A stretch of DNA of 64,000 nucleotides, taken from contig NZ_AWFF01000028.1 in NCBI RefSeq assembly GCF_000682755.1, forward strand, positions 1 through 64,000. Direction: 5' to 3'. A program made the position numbers and the translations under genes. Origin of the DNA: Hyphomonas beringensis. GTDB lineage: Bacteria > Pseudomonadota > Alphaproteobacteria > Caulobacterales > Hyphomonadaceae. Numbering within the stretch: position 1 is the stretch's first letter; each line of letters opens with the position of its first letter. Positions 43,073 through 51,208 of this stretch are shown here, one piece after another. The notes under the pieces were generated by a model, which ran no database searches, had not been told where the DNA came from, and worked only from the letters and a program-made list of their open reading frames with translations.

Positions 43073-43828
43073 TCAGCGGGCCGCTTCTGCTATGTCGGCG
43101 CAGGTGGCCTTCAGGCGCGCAATATCCTGTTCGCGGGAGAGGCGGTGATCACCATCCTTAATCAGGGTAAAGACGAGATCTTCGCTGGTAATCGCCTCGA
43201 CCAGGCGCTCTGCGTGCTGCCATGGCACATCCGCGTCCTGCATGCCCTGAAGAATGCGGACCGGCACTCCGAGATCAATCGGCGCGTCAAGAATCTGCCA
43301 GGTCCGGCCATCTTCGATCAGCGCGCGCGTGATCGTGTAGGGCTCTCCATAATCGGAGGGGCGCAGCGTGAAGCCCTTGTCCATGATCTCTGCCTGCGCC
43401 TCTGCGGAAAATTCCGGCCACATCAACTTCTCGGTAAAGTCCGGTGCAGGCGCAATCAGGACGAGGCCGGCGATGCGTTCGCGGCGGGCGAGGGCAGACA
43501 GGAGTGCCATCCAGCCGCCCATGCTGGAGCCGACCAGGACCAGCGGGCCTGTCGTATGCGCGTCAATTGCGGCGAGGGCATCTTCGCGCCAGGCGGAAAT
43601 CGTCCCGTCTTCAAACGCGCCATCGGATTCGCCGTGACCGGAATAATCGAACGCCAGGAAGCCATGGCCCTCGGCGCTGGCCCAGTTCTCCAGCTCCGTC
43701 ACTTTTGTGCCGCTCATGTCGGATTTGAAACCGGACAGCCAGACAAAGGTCAGGTCCGAACGAGACGGGGACGACGCCCGGTAAGCGAGGCGACGTCCCT
43801 CAGGGGAGGTGAAATAGGTCGTTGTCAT
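43073..43828 (-). CDS. Alpha/beta hydrolase
   Basis: 251 aa alpha/beta hydrolase. The nucleophile elbow is LVGSSMGGWMAL (GxSxG, Ser about 96). An oxyanion-region motif TFVWLSGFKSDMSGTK and FDYSGHGESDG are upstream. The acid is probably in QDADVPWQHAE, and the catalytic His in KDGDHRLSRE. It resembles the human ABHD10/palmitoyl thioesterase-like group, but the substrate cannot be named. It is divergent from the GT4 gene. Confidence 0.87.
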   Translation of the reverse strand: MTTTYFTSPEGRRLAYRASSPSRSDLTFVWLSGFKSDMSGTKVTELENWASAEGHGFLAFDYSGHGESDGAFEDGTISAWREDALAAIDAHTTGPLVLVGSSMGGWMALLSALARRERIAGLVLIAPAPDFTEKLMWPEFSAEAQAEIMDKGFTLRPSDYGEPYTITRALIEDGRTWQILDAPIDLGVPVRILQGMQDADVPWQHAERLVEAITSEDLVFTLIKDGDHRLSREQDIARLKATCADIAEAAR

Positions 43829-43884
43829 TCCTCTCCCGTTCCTCCATCTCTCTCGCCTGTCAAGCGAGTGGGAGGTAGCGCGCT

Positions 43885-45045
43885 GTGGACGAATTCCCGG
43901 ATCTGACCGGAAAGACCATTCTTCAGGTGGCCCCGGAGCTCTCTGCGGGCGGGGTTGAGCGCACCGTGCTGGAAGTCACCGAAGCGATTGTCAGCGCTGG
44001 CGGGCGGGCCTTGCTGGCCAGCAAGGGCGGACGGCTGGAGAAGGACTTCGAATCGCTTGGCGGCGAATTGTTTCGCATGGATGCCAAGACCAAGAACCCC
44101 GTCACGATCAAGCTGAATGAAGGCAAGCTGAAGCGCCTGATTGAGCGGGAAGGGGTGGACCTTGTGCATGCCCGCTCCCGTGCGCCGGCCTGGAGCGCCT
44201 ACAAGGCTGCCCGCGCCATGGGTGTGCCATTCGTGACGACCTATCATGGCGCGTATTCCGGCACATCCTCTCTCAAGAAGACATACAATTCGGTGATGGC
44301 GAAGGGCGATATCGTGATCGCCAATTCGCAATGGATCGCCGAACATGTGAAGGAAGAGCATGGCGTGCCGGATGAAAAGATCGTCACCATTCCGCGCGGT
44401 GTGGATCTGGAGGTGTTTCACCCGATTGCCGTTGCCCCGTCCCGCGTGACCGCCATCCGCCAGTCCATGGGCCTGGAGAATGATGATCGTCTCGTTTTGT
44501 TGCTGCCGGGCCGCCTGACAGAGTGGAAAGGCCAACTGGTCGCGATTGAGGCGCTGGGCCTGCTGGCGCCGGAAGAGCGCGAGAAGCTGGTGCTCGTGCT
44601 GGCCGGGGATGCACAGGGCCGCAAGAATTATGTCACGCGGCTGGAAGAGGCGGTGGTCGCCAATGGGCTCGACCGCGGCGTGGTCATGTCAGAGCACATC
44701 ACCGATATGCCGGCGGCCTATATGGCGAGCGACATCGTGCTCGCCCCGTCGATCCGCCCGGAAGCCTTTGGCCGTGTGGCCGCAGAGGCCTCTGCCATGT
44801 GCCGACCTGTTGTCGTGACAGATCATGGCGGCGGACGGGAAACCGTGATCGAGGGCGAAACAGGCGCGCGCGTCGAGCCGGGCAATGCGCAGTCGCTGGC
44901 CGGGGCCATTCGCGCCTTGATTTCCATCGGAGAAGAGGCCCGCAGCGGCATGGGACGGGCCGGTCAACTGCATGTTCGCAAGCATTTCTCCAAGCGGGGG
45001 CTTCAGGCGGCGACGCTCGGCGTCTATAAGACCCTGCTTGAATAG
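43885..45045 (+). CDS. GT4-family glycosyltransferase
   Basis: 386 aa GT-B fold enzyme. The N-terminal acceptor half begins ILQVAPELSAGGVERTVLEV. The C-terminal donor half has LLLPGRLTEWKGQLVAIEAL and the donor-binding signature PSIRPEAFGRVAAEASAM (EAFG-x7-E). It is probably an inverting or retaining sugar transferase in lipopolysaccharide or another envelope glycan. The start is GTG 43885 with GGGAGG-like sequence upstream. Its partner, a GT9 gene, follows 17 bases later, so they form an operon. Confidence 0.87.
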   Translation: MDEFPDLTGKTILQVAPELSAGGVERTVLEVTEAIVSAGGRALLASKGGRLEKDFESLGGELFRMDAKTKNPVTIKLNEGKLKRLIEREGVDLVHARSRAPAWSAYKAARAMGVPFVTTYHGAYSGTSSLKKTYNSVMAKGDIVIANSQWIAEHVKEEHGVPDEKIVTIPRGVDLEVFHPIAVAPSRVTAIRQSMGLENDDRLVLLLPGRLTEWKGQLVAIEALGLLAPEEREKLVLVLAGDAQGRKNYVTRLEEAVVANGLDRGVVMSEHITDMPAAYMASDIVLAPSIRPEAFGRVAAEASAMCRPVVVTDHGGGRETVIEGETGARVEPGNAQSLAGAIRALISIGEEARSGMGRAGQLHVRKHFSKRGLQAATLGVYKTLLE

Positions 45046-45062
45046 GGAAAACTGAGGCAAGC

Positions 45063-46097
45063 ATGACAAAACCGGGCAGGTCTGCCAGTCCCGTTAATCC
45101 GGGGGAGAGTGCGCGCAAGGTGCTGGTGATCAAACTCAGCGCCCTGGGCGACTTCGTGCTTTCGCTGGGCGCGATGAAAGCCGTGCGTGAAGCCCACCCC
45201 AAGGCGCGGATCACCCTGCTGACCACGCCGCCCTACAAGGAGTTTGCTGAGCTATGCCCCTATGTGGACGAGGTGGAAACCGATGGCCGCCCGGAAGGGA
45301 TGAAGGCCACCGCCGCGCTGATCCAGCGTATCCGCAAGGCGAAGTATGACATCATCTATGATTTCCAGACGAGCGGCCGCACAAAGAATTACTACACCGC
45401 GCTGAATCGTACTGGCCGCCCGCCGCTCTGGTCCGGCCATCATGAGAAGGCCGCTTTCTTCCACGACAATGCCGACCGCAAGACAATGCACTCCATCGAC
45501 CGGCTGGCAGAGCAGCTGGAAGTGGCCGGCGTCGCACCGGGGGGCCGTTGGCTGGGCAATAGCTCGCCGAAGCCGGACCTCTCATGGGTGCGCCCGAAGC
45601 TGCGGGATGCGCCGCGTCTGCAGCCGGCCTATTTCAGCCTGGAGCAGCCTTATATGCTGCTGATCCCCGGTGCCTCGGCGCACCGAGAGGCCAAGCGCTG
45701 GCCGGTGGAGAATTATGCCGAACTGGCAAAACGTGTTGCAGAGCGGGGCATTACGCCGGTCATCATTGGCGGCAAGGCGGAAGGCCAGCTGGCGCAGGAG
45801 ATCGTGCGCAAGGAGCCGCGCGCGAAAAGCCTGACCACGCGGACGGATCTGTTCCAGATCGTCACCCTGGCCGAGAAGGCGCTGTTCGTTGTGGGCAATG
45901 ATACCGGTCCGATGCACATGGCCGCGATTGCTGGCGCGCCGGGCATCGCCCTGTTTGCCCTGAATGAGAGCAATCCGGACCATGCCGCCCCGCGCGGGGC
46001 GAAGACGATCATCATAAATTCCGCCCCGACACTGGCGGAACTCAGCGTGGATGATGTCTGGCAATCGGTCAGGGCGCTAGGTGTGCTGCCGTCTTGA
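45063..46097 (+). CDS. GT9-family (heptosyltransferase-like) glycosyltransferase
   Basis: 344 aa GT-B enzyme of the ADP-heptose:LPS family. It starts VLVIKLSALGDFVLSLGAM, and the central PGASAHREAKRWPVENYAEL and the C-terminal VGNDTGPMHMAAIAGAPG signatures are clear. It probably adds a heptose-like or related sugar to the lipid A core. The donor sugar is not determined by sequence. With the GT4 gene upstream it suggests a small core oligosaccharide locus. Confidence 0.88.
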   Translation: MTKPGRSASPVNPGESARKVLVIKLSALGDFVLSLGAMKAVREAHPKARITLLTTPPYKEFAELCPYVDEVETDGRPEGMKATAALIQRIRKAKYDIIYDFQTSGRTKNYYTALNRTGRPPLWSGHHEKAAFFHDNADRKTMHSIDRLAEQLEVAGVAPGGRWLGNSSPKPDLSWVRPKLRDAPRLQPAYFSLEQPYMLLIPGASAHREAKRWPVENYAELAKRVAERGITPVIIGGKAEGQLAQEIVRKEPRAKSLTTRTDLFQIVTLAEKALFVVGNDTGPMHMAAIAGAPGIALFALNESNPDHAAPRGAKTIIINSAPTLAELSVDDVWQSVRALGVLPS

Positions 46098-46131
46098 CGT
46101 GGCCGTCGAAGTGTAGAATTGCCGACCGCCT

Positions 46132-46161
46132 TGAATATGCCTGCATTTACACGCATATTCA
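46132..46161 (+). promoter_or_regulatory. Stem-loop in the infC leader
   Basis: TGAATATGC (46132-46140) and its exact reverse complement GCATATTCA (46153-46161) enclose 12 bases, about 20 bases before the ribosome site AAAGGAG of infC. It could be a leader stem or an operator. Confidence 0.5.
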
Positions 46162-46195
46162 GGCATTCTTGAAATAGCGACAAAGGAGATTCGCC

Positions 46196-46735
46196 ATAGC
46201 TCGCAGACCAGACATGGGTGGACCGCAGAAAACCGCCGGCCCACGTATCAATGATGACATCCGCGCCGCCAAAGTTCTCTTGATTGATGAGAACGGGGAA
46301 AAACAGGGCGTGATGCCCCTCTCGGCTGCACTGGATGCAGCACGTGAAGCCTCAATGGACCTTGTGGAGGTGTCTCCAAATCAGGAGGTGCCCGTCGTCA
46401 AGATTCTCGACTATGGCAAGCTTCGGTTCGAGGAGCGCAAGAAGAAGGCTGCTGCGAAGAAAAAGCAGAAGTCTTCCGAGCTCAAAGAGATCAAGATGCG
46501 CCCCAATATCGACGTGCATGACTATGGCGTGAAGTCCAAGGCCATGGCGCGCTTCTTTGAGGCAGGCGACAAGGTGAAAGTCACGCTGCGCTTCCGCGGT
46601 CGTGAAATGGCGCACCAGCATCTCGGCATGGAACTGCTTCAGCGCGTCAAGGAAGACTTCGATGAAGTTGCCAAGGTTGAGCTGGAGCCGAAACTCGAAG
46701 GCCGCCAGATGACCATGGTCCTGGCGCCGCGATGA
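46196..46735 (+). CDS. infC: Translation initiation factor IF-3 with a probable AUA start
   Basis: 179 aa. The N-terminal domain ([17 protein letters not shown]), the basic helix linker ([12 protein letters not shown]) and the C-terminal domain ([30 protein letters not shown]) are complete. IF-3 binds the 30S subunit, checks the start codon and initiator tRNA, and prevents subunit joining. The perfect AAAGGAG lies 8 bases before an ATA, in frame six codons before the first ATG (46214), which itself has no ribosome site. Because IF-3 discriminates against non-standard starts and infC classically uses one (AUU in E. coli) for autoregulation, I place the start at the ATA. The stop overlaps the next gene (ATGA). 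Confidence 0.9.
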   Translation: MARRPDMGGPQKTAGPRINDDIRAAKVLLIDENGEKQGVMPLSAALDAAREASMDLVEVSPNQEVPVVKILDYGKLRFEERKKKAAAKKKQKSSELKEIKMRPNIDVHDYGVKSKAMARFFEAGDKVKVTLRFRGREMAHQHLGMELLQRVKEDFDEVAKVELEPKLEGRQMTMVLAPR

Positions 46736-47121
46736 AGATGCGTACTTTCCTTCTGGCCAGCTCTGCAGCGCTGCTGCTGGCCGCTTGTGGCGGAGAAAGC
46801 TCCGCACCGGCCGACGATGAGGTGTTGGTTACAGAGCCCCCGGTCGTTGTTACGCCGGATGAAACGCCCGCCGAGGACATGGCCTCTGATGAGAGCGTGA
46901 CCCCGGAAATGGACCCGTTGGACCAGGTGGAAGATACTTGCGGCATGACGGACCTTGAAAGCTATATCGGACAGGTCGCCAGCGAGATTCCGGAAGATGA
47001 GCTGCCGGAGTCCGCGCGTATCGTCGCGCCGGATACCCAGGTGACCGAGGATTACAGGCCGACGCGCCTGAATGTGCTGACCGATGAGGATGGCATCATC
47101 CTCAGCATGAAGTGCGGGTGA
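46732..47121 (+). CDS. Lipoprotein with peptidase inhibitor I78-like domain
   Basis: 129 aa. The signal peptide has lipobox [10 protein letters not shown] (Cys about 19), then an acidic, Pro-rich linker (about 20-65), then an I78-type domain: [20 protein letters not shown], the [20 protein letters not shown] segment and a second cysteine near the end (SMKCG), so a disulfide is likely. The family is named for fungal elastase inhibitors; bacterial members are mostly uncharacterised. The start overlaps the infC stop by four bases, so it is translated from the infC mRNA, an unusual neighbour for a translation factor. Confidence 0.75.
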   Translation: MKMRTFLLASSAALLLAACGGESSAPADDEVLVTEPPVVVTPDETPAEDMASDESVTPEMDPLDQVEDTCGMTDLESYIGQVASEIPEDELPESARIVAPDTQVTEDYRPTRLNVLTDEDGIILSMKCG

Positions 47122-47178
47122 GGGTTTGGTCTTTACTACCAACCTTAAGTGTTGCGGTTCGCGCTAATGTATTATCAG

Positions 47179-47211
47179 GAGAGGGAGGCGTATTTGAACG
47201 CCTCCACTCTC
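47179..47211 (+). other. Strong stem-loop between the two lipoprotein genes
   Basis: GAGAG-GGAGGCG pairs with CGCCTCC-A-CTCTC (12 pairs, one bulged A) around TATTTGAA. There is no T-run, so it is an RNA stem of unknown role, about 25 bases before the GTG start of the next gene. Confidence 0.55.
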
Positions 47212-47236
47212 AACTAGCTGCGGGGGCAGAACTATC

Positions 47237-47827
47237 GTGTTTCATAAGAAACTTTATGCGTCTTTAGTCGCTGGAGTAGTGCTGACTGGTTGCGCTACGT
47301 CCGGGATTGGCGATTTTTCCTCTCAAGACATTCAAAAAATGATGCAGGAATTTGAAGGGCGCGTCTCAGCACAACGAGACGCTTATCCCGGTTATCCGAG
47401 GGTCGGGACAACTTACATGTCGTTTTCCCCAGACCATGGATTTCAAGTGACGTATTATGAGAGCGAGAGCCGCTCTTGGTTGTGGTATGGAGGTAACGAC
47501 ATAGCGCTTCCTGCGGAGTGGAAGCTTGAGAAAAAGGATGTCGACGAAACTGGCGCACATCAATTGGCTGGTGATCAAACCCTGATTTGTTGGAAGTATG
47601 GGGCAAACACTTACAATTCTTCCACTGTAACAACAGGCGGCAAGTTTCAATGTACCGCCTTGGTAAATGCACTGCAGGTGACCGTGAGTTCGTTGGATGG
47701 CGATCCATTCAACCTCTCCAGCGGAGCGGTGCCTTACGTTAGAGAGAAGTGCGATGCCCCCGATGAATTCGTGATCCAGACCGACACGACGCTCTACAGT
47801 AATGTGGGCATAGAAGACTGTATGTAG
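47237..47827 (+). CDS. Lipoprotein of unknown function
   Basis: 196 aa, not recognised. It has a signal peptide with lipobox VVLTGCATSG (Cys about 19). The mature part has four cysteines (LICWKYG, KFQCTAL, REKCDAP, IEDCM) that probably form disulfides, and aromatic beta-rich sequence (VTYYESESRSWLWYGGNDI). The start is a GTG with no strong ribosome site visible (GGGGGCAG about 10 bases upstream). Base composition is clearly lower in GC, with codons unlike its neighbours, suggesting recent acquisition. It separates infC from rpmI. Confidence 0.65.
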   Translation: MFHKKLYASLVAGVVLTGCATSGIGDFSSQDIQKMMQEFEGRVSAQRDAYPGYPRVGTTYMSFSPDHGFQVTYYESESRSWLWYGGNDIALPAEWKLEKKDVDETGAHQLAGDQTLICWKYGANTYNSSTVTTGGKFQCTALVNALQVTVSSLDGDPFNLSSGAVPYVREKCDAPDEFVIQTDTTLYSNVGIEDCM

Positions 47828-47904
47828 GGTGAACTGACTGTGCAGGGGTGGCTCGCCCGAATTGCCCCGATCAGCTTAGGCCGCCGCCATTTCAGGCAAC
47901 ACGA

Positions 47905-47938
47905 AAAGCCGGACGGGCCCACAGCCCTCCGGTTTTTT
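47905..47938 (+). terminator. Rho-independent terminator before the rpmI leader
   Basis: CCGGACGGGC pairs with GCCCTCCGG around CCACA, then six T. It ends the infC-lipoprotein transcript. Confidence 0.82.
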
Positions 47939-48339
47939 GTTTGTAACACGCGGAGAGCACAAAAGGCCGCGTATCGATACAGAGGTAGGAGGGATCAGGT
48001 TGCGACCCTGTCTCTCCGCGCGCCGGGGCCATGGAAACCCCCATTCCGGCATGTCACCACCGAAATGACAGGATTGAGATTACAGGCAGGGGCTTTGCGC
48101 CGGATTGGCGAAGGCCGATCCCTTGCGATAAAGGGGGTGTCAGACCCGTCAGGGCAGGGGAGTGGCTGGGTGCCTTTCCCCAGTAGTGACGCTGCTTTTA
48201 AAGGATTCACCCCCTTGATTCCTGTGCGCCGATCCGTCATAAGCCGCCACTTCCGAGCAATGCGGGCGAACGGCATGCCCCTTTGACTCATGAACCCTGG
48301 GCCGCCGCAAGGTGTGAGCTCAACTAGAGGAGAGATGAA
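47939..48339 (+). promoter_or_regulatory. Long leader and promoter region of rpmI-rplT
   Basis: 401 bases without a credible gene. CGCGGAGAG (47949-47957) is exactly complementary to CTCTCCGCG (48012-48020), enclosing 54 bases with weaker internal pairing. A promoter-like TTGATT (48215) with TCATAA (48237) at 16 bases spacing would give a leader of about 90 bases, ending in GAGGAGAG before the rpmI ATG. Ribosomal protein L20 represses its own operon in E. coli and Bacillus through such leaders; whether that applies here is inference. Open frames here cross the terminator and are not gene-like. Confidence 0.45.
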
Positions 48340-48543
48340 ATGCCGAAGATGAAGACGAAAAAGGCCGCTGCAAAGCGGTTCAAGATCACGGCAACCGGAA
48401 AGCTGAAGCACGGCGTCGCTGGCAAGCGTCACCGCCTGATCAGCCACAATGCGAAGTACATCCGTCAGAACCGCGGCACCAAGCTGGCCGCAAAAGCTGA
48501 CGTTGCCCGCGTTGTGAAGAAATTCCTGCCCTACGGCCTCTAG
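48340..48543 (+). CDS. rpmI: 50S ribosomal protein L35
   Basis: 67 aa. MPKMKTKKAAAKRFKITATG is the L35 N-terminus, and HRLISHNAKYIRQNRG follows. It is highly basic and of normal length. AGAGGAGAG precedes the ATG. It is 38 bases from rplT, so both are cotranscribed. Confidence 0.97.
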   Translation: MPKMKTKKAAAKRFKITATGKLKHGVAGKRHRLISHNAKYIRQNRGTKLAAKADVARVVKKFLPYGL

Positions 48544-48581
48544 GCCCGTATCCGTTCAAGATCTTGACCAAGGAGGCCTAG

Positions 48582-48944
48582 ATGCCCCGTTCACGTAATA
48601 AAGTTCCCGCCCACGCCCGCCACAAGAAGATTCTGAAGCAGGCAAAGGGTTTCCGTAACCGCCGCAAGAATACGTTCCGCATCGCGCACCAGTCTGTCTG
48701 GGAAGCCGGTCAGTACGCCTATGTTGGCCGCAAGGTGAAGAAGCGGAAATTCCGCTCCCTGTGGATCCAGCGTATCAACGCTGCTGTGCGCATTCACGAT
48801 GACGAGATGAACTATTCGCAGTTCATCAACGGCCTGACCAAAGCCGGCGTCGAAGTCGACCGTAAGGTCATGGCTGACATCGCCGTGCGCGAGCCGGAAG
48901 CATTTGGTGCCCTGGTCAAACAGGCCAAGGCTGCCCTCGCTTAA
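48582..48944 (+). CDS. rplT: 50S ribosomal protein L20
   Basis: 120 aa. [20 protein letters not shown] and the C-terminal globular part ([20 protein letters not shown]) match L20, a 23S rRNA-binding assembly protein that also acts as translational repressor of its operon in several bacteria. AGGAGG precedes the ATG. A strong terminator follows, so pheS-pheT is a separate or read-through unit. Confidence 0.97.
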   Translation: MPRSRNKVPAHARHKKILKQAKGFRNRRKNTFRIAHQSVWEAGQYAYVGRKVKKRKFRSLWIQRINAAVRIHDDEMNYSQFINGLTKAGVEVDRKVMADIAVREPEAFGALVKQAKAALA

Positions 48945-48967
48945 CTTGCCATCAAGGCACAAGTGAC

Positions 48968-49000
48968 AAAGCCCGGCCCTTAAAGCCGGGCTTTTTCTTT
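48968..49000 (+). terminator. Rho-independent terminator after rplT
   Basis: Stem AAAGCCCGGC / GCCGGGCTTT with a 7-base loop CCTTAAA and a T-rich tail. Confidence 0.9.
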
Positions 49001-49067
49001 AAGGGCGTTTGCAACCTGCTTCGAAGCGCCTAAAAAGCCCGCGCGAACAGAAAAGGGAATTTCCCCC

Positions 49068-50144
49068 GTGTCCGATATCAATACGATTGAAACAGAAGCC
49101 CTCGCGTCAATTGAGTCTGCCGGTGATCTTGGCGCGCTTGAAGACATCCGCGTGGCAGAGCTGGGCAAGAAGGGCCGCGTATCCGGCCTGATGAAGCAGC
49201 TGGGCGGCATGAGCCCGGAAGAGCGCAAGGAAATGGGGCCGAAGCTCAATGCGCTGAAGACGCGCGTTGATGACGCCATCCGCACCCGCAAGGAGATGCT
49301 GGAAGCGGCCGCGCTGGAGGCTCAGCTGGCCAGCGAAAAGGTCGACCTGTCCCTGCCGCCGGCGCCAGGCCCAAAGGCTGGCGCGCTGCACCCCGTCATG
49401 CAGGTATTTGAAGAAATCGCCGCGATCTTTGGCGATATGGGCTTCACCGTGGCCGAAGGCCCGGACATGGAAGATGACTGGCACAATTTCACGGCGCTGA
49501 ACTTCCCCGAAGGCCACCCGGCGCGCGAGACGCACGACACCTTCTTTATGAAGGCGCAGGAAGGGGACGACCCCAAGGTTCTGCGCACGCATACATCGCC
49601 GGTACAGATCCGCAGCATGATGACCCAGCAGCCGCCGATCCGCATCATCGTGCCGGGCCGGGTTTACCGGAATGACTGGGACGCGACGCACACGCCGATG
49701 TTCCACCAGGTCGAAGGCCTCGTGATCGAGAAGAACACGCATATGGGCCACCTCAAAGGCTGCCTGATCGACTTTGTGAAAGCCTTCTTCGAGGTCGACG
49801 AAGTCGAGGCGCGGTTCCGCCCGCACTTCTTCCCGTTCACTGAGCCGTCTGCCGAGATGGATGTGAAATACACCCGCAAGGGCGAGACGATCGAGATCGG
49901 TGCTGGCGACAGCTGGATGGAGATTCTTGGCTCCGGCATGGTGCATCCGAACGTTCTGCGCAATTGTGGCATCGATCCGAAAGAGTATCAGGGCTTTGCC
50001 TTCGGAATGGGCGTCGACCGCCTGGCCATGCTGAAATACGGCATGCCGGACCTGCGCCCGTATTTCGAAGCGGACCCGCAATGGACGCGCCATTACGGCT
50101 TTGCGCCGTGGGCAACGCCCAGCGTCAGCGGTGGGCTGTCGTGA
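49068..50144 (+). CDS. pheS: Phenylalanyl-tRNA synthetase alpha subunit
   Basis: 358 aa class II synthetase subunit. An N-terminal coiled coil (about 1-95) binds tRNA, followed by the catalytic core with [24 protein letters not shown] (motif 2 region), [20 protein letters not shown] and the motif 3 [14 protein letters not shown]. With PheT it forms the heterotetramer that charges tRNA-Phe. The start is GTG 49068. Its stop overlaps the start of the ASCH gene (GTGA). Confidence 0.97.
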   Translation: MSDINTIETEALASIESAGDLGALEDIRVAELGKKGRVSGLMKQLGGMSPEERKEMGPKLNALKTRVDDAIRTRKEMLEAAALEAQLASEKVDLSLPPAPGPKAGALHPVMQVFEEIAAIFGDMGFTVAEGPDMEDDWHNFTALNFPEGHPARETHDTFFMKAQEGDDPKVLRTHTSPVQIRSMMTQQPPIRIIVPGRVYRNDWDATHTPMFHQVEGLVIEKNTHMGHLKGCLIDFVKAFFEVDEVEARFRPHFFPFTEPSAEMDVKYTRKGETIEIGAGDSWMEILGSGMVHPNVLRNCGIDPKEYQGFAFGMGVDRLAMLKYGMPDLRPYFEADPQWTRHYGFAPWATPSVSGGLS

Positions 50145-50590
50145 CAGACAGCGCCGTATCATCTGACCTGCCGAAATGGACCTTCGGGGACGGCCCCGAA
50201 CTGGCCGACCGGCTGGCGGCTCTGATCGTGGCGGGCGTGAAAACGGCGTCCTGCAGCGATATGAGCATCGACCCGCCGCCGGTTGAAGGCGAGCGCGGCT
50301 ATCTGATGTGCGGCGATGGCAGACCGGTGGCGATCCTGGAAACCCAGACCATCACGCCGATGAAGTTTGCGGATATGACGCAGGAGCTGGCAGCGCTGGA
50401 GGGGGAGGGCGACCTCAGCCTGGACTACTGGCAGCGCGCCCACCGGACATATTTCACCCGTAATGGCGTGTTCGCTGAAGACATGGACATTCTGTTCGAG
50501 ACGTTTCGGCTCGTGGAAATCCTCGACGATGACTTCGCGGCTCAGGCGCCCAACCACCTTGCGCAGGAACGCGCCGGGGCGACGCTTTAG
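50141..50590 (+). CDS. ASCH-domain protein inserted between pheS and pheT
   Basis: 149 aa. [29 protein letters not shown] matches in segments the ASCH fold (PUA-like RNA-binding barrel). The typical acidic tail follows: [16 protein letters not shown] and [13 protein letters not shown]. Some ASCH proteins are N4-acetylcytidine amidohydrolases or RNA-binding regulators. The GTG start overlaps the pheS stop by four bases, so translation is coupled. Position in a tRNA synthetase operon makes an RNA- or nucleoside-linked role attractive, but this is inference. Confidence 0.82.
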   Translation: MTDSAVSSDLPKWTFGDGPELADRLAALIVAGVKTASCSDMSIDPPPVEGERGYLMCGDGRPVAILETQTITPMKFADMTQELAALEGEGDLSLDYWQRAHRTYFTRNGVFAEDMDILFETFRLVEILDDDFAAQAPNHLAQERAGATL

Positions 50591-50599
50591 GGGGCAGGC

Positions 50600-51205
50600 A
50601 TGGGTAATGGTAACAAAGCGGAAATGCTGATCGCGATCTGCGCGGTACTGACCAGCGTGATTGCCCTGTTCGTTGCATGGGATCAGGGCCGCGTCATGCG
50701 GGCCCAGCAGCATGGTTCGGTTTACCCTGTGCTGCAGGTGGATGGCTTTGTGTCCAGTACATCGACAAGACGTTCCCTTGGCCTCCGCCTCAGCAATAGT
50801 GGTGTGGGGCCTGCGCTGATCGAGTCTGTGACGCTGCTGGAAGGTGGTGAGCCGATTGACGGGTTTGAGAGCCATCGCGAAAGCCTGCCGCCAGGCTATG
50901 ATCTGTCCTGGAGCGGAGCAACGGGACGGGCGCTGGCGCCTGACCAGATGATCACACCCGTTGAGGTGGCCTGGCCGGTTGAGGCATTGTCCCAGGACGA
51001 TTTTTACGAAGTTGCCGGGGAGTGGGACGATCTGGCGCTTGAGATTTGTTATTGCTCTGTTTTTGAGCGGTGCTGGAAACTGCGCGGCATCGGCACGGCG
51101 AGAGCCGAACGCGTCAACCGCTGTGAACGCAGCGACCGAGATATATTTGAAGAACTCCGTACACCTGCACCTTCTGCAGGTATTGAGACTCCCGAAGTGG
51201 AATAG
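50600..51205 (+). CDS. Single-pass membrane protein of unknown function
   Basis: 201 aa, not recognised. One N-terminal membrane helix (MLIAICAVLTSVIALFVAWD, about 9-28) is followed by a domain with beta-rich sequence (LGLRLSNSGVGPALIESVTL) and four cysteines clustered near 155-180 (EICYCSVFERCWKL, NRCERS). GGGGGCAGG precedes the ATG, nine bases after the ASCH gene, and the gene ends three bases before pheT, so it is certainly part of this operon. Confidence 0.6.
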   Translation: MGNGNKAEMLIAICAVLTSVIALFVAWDQGRVMRAQQHGSVYPVLQVDGFVSSTSTRRSLGLRLSNSGVGPALIESVTLLEGGEPIDGFESHRESLPPGYDLSWSGATGRALAPDQMITPVEVAWPVEALSQDDFYEVAGEWDDLALEICYCSVFERCWKLRGIGTARAERVNRCERSDRDIFEELRTPAPSAGIETPEVE

Positions 51206-51208
51206 ACC

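Noticed and set aside
47949-48020. Possible tRNA or small RNA closed by CGCGGAGAG/CTCTCCGCG
   Set aside because: No T-arm with TTCRA, no anticodon arm and no cloverleaf spacing, so it is not a tRNA. It is kept only as part of the rpmI leader.
47840-48286. 148-aa open frame between the lipoprotein and rpmI
   Set aside because: It runs through a clear rho-independent terminator and has no ribosome site; its composition is not protein-like.
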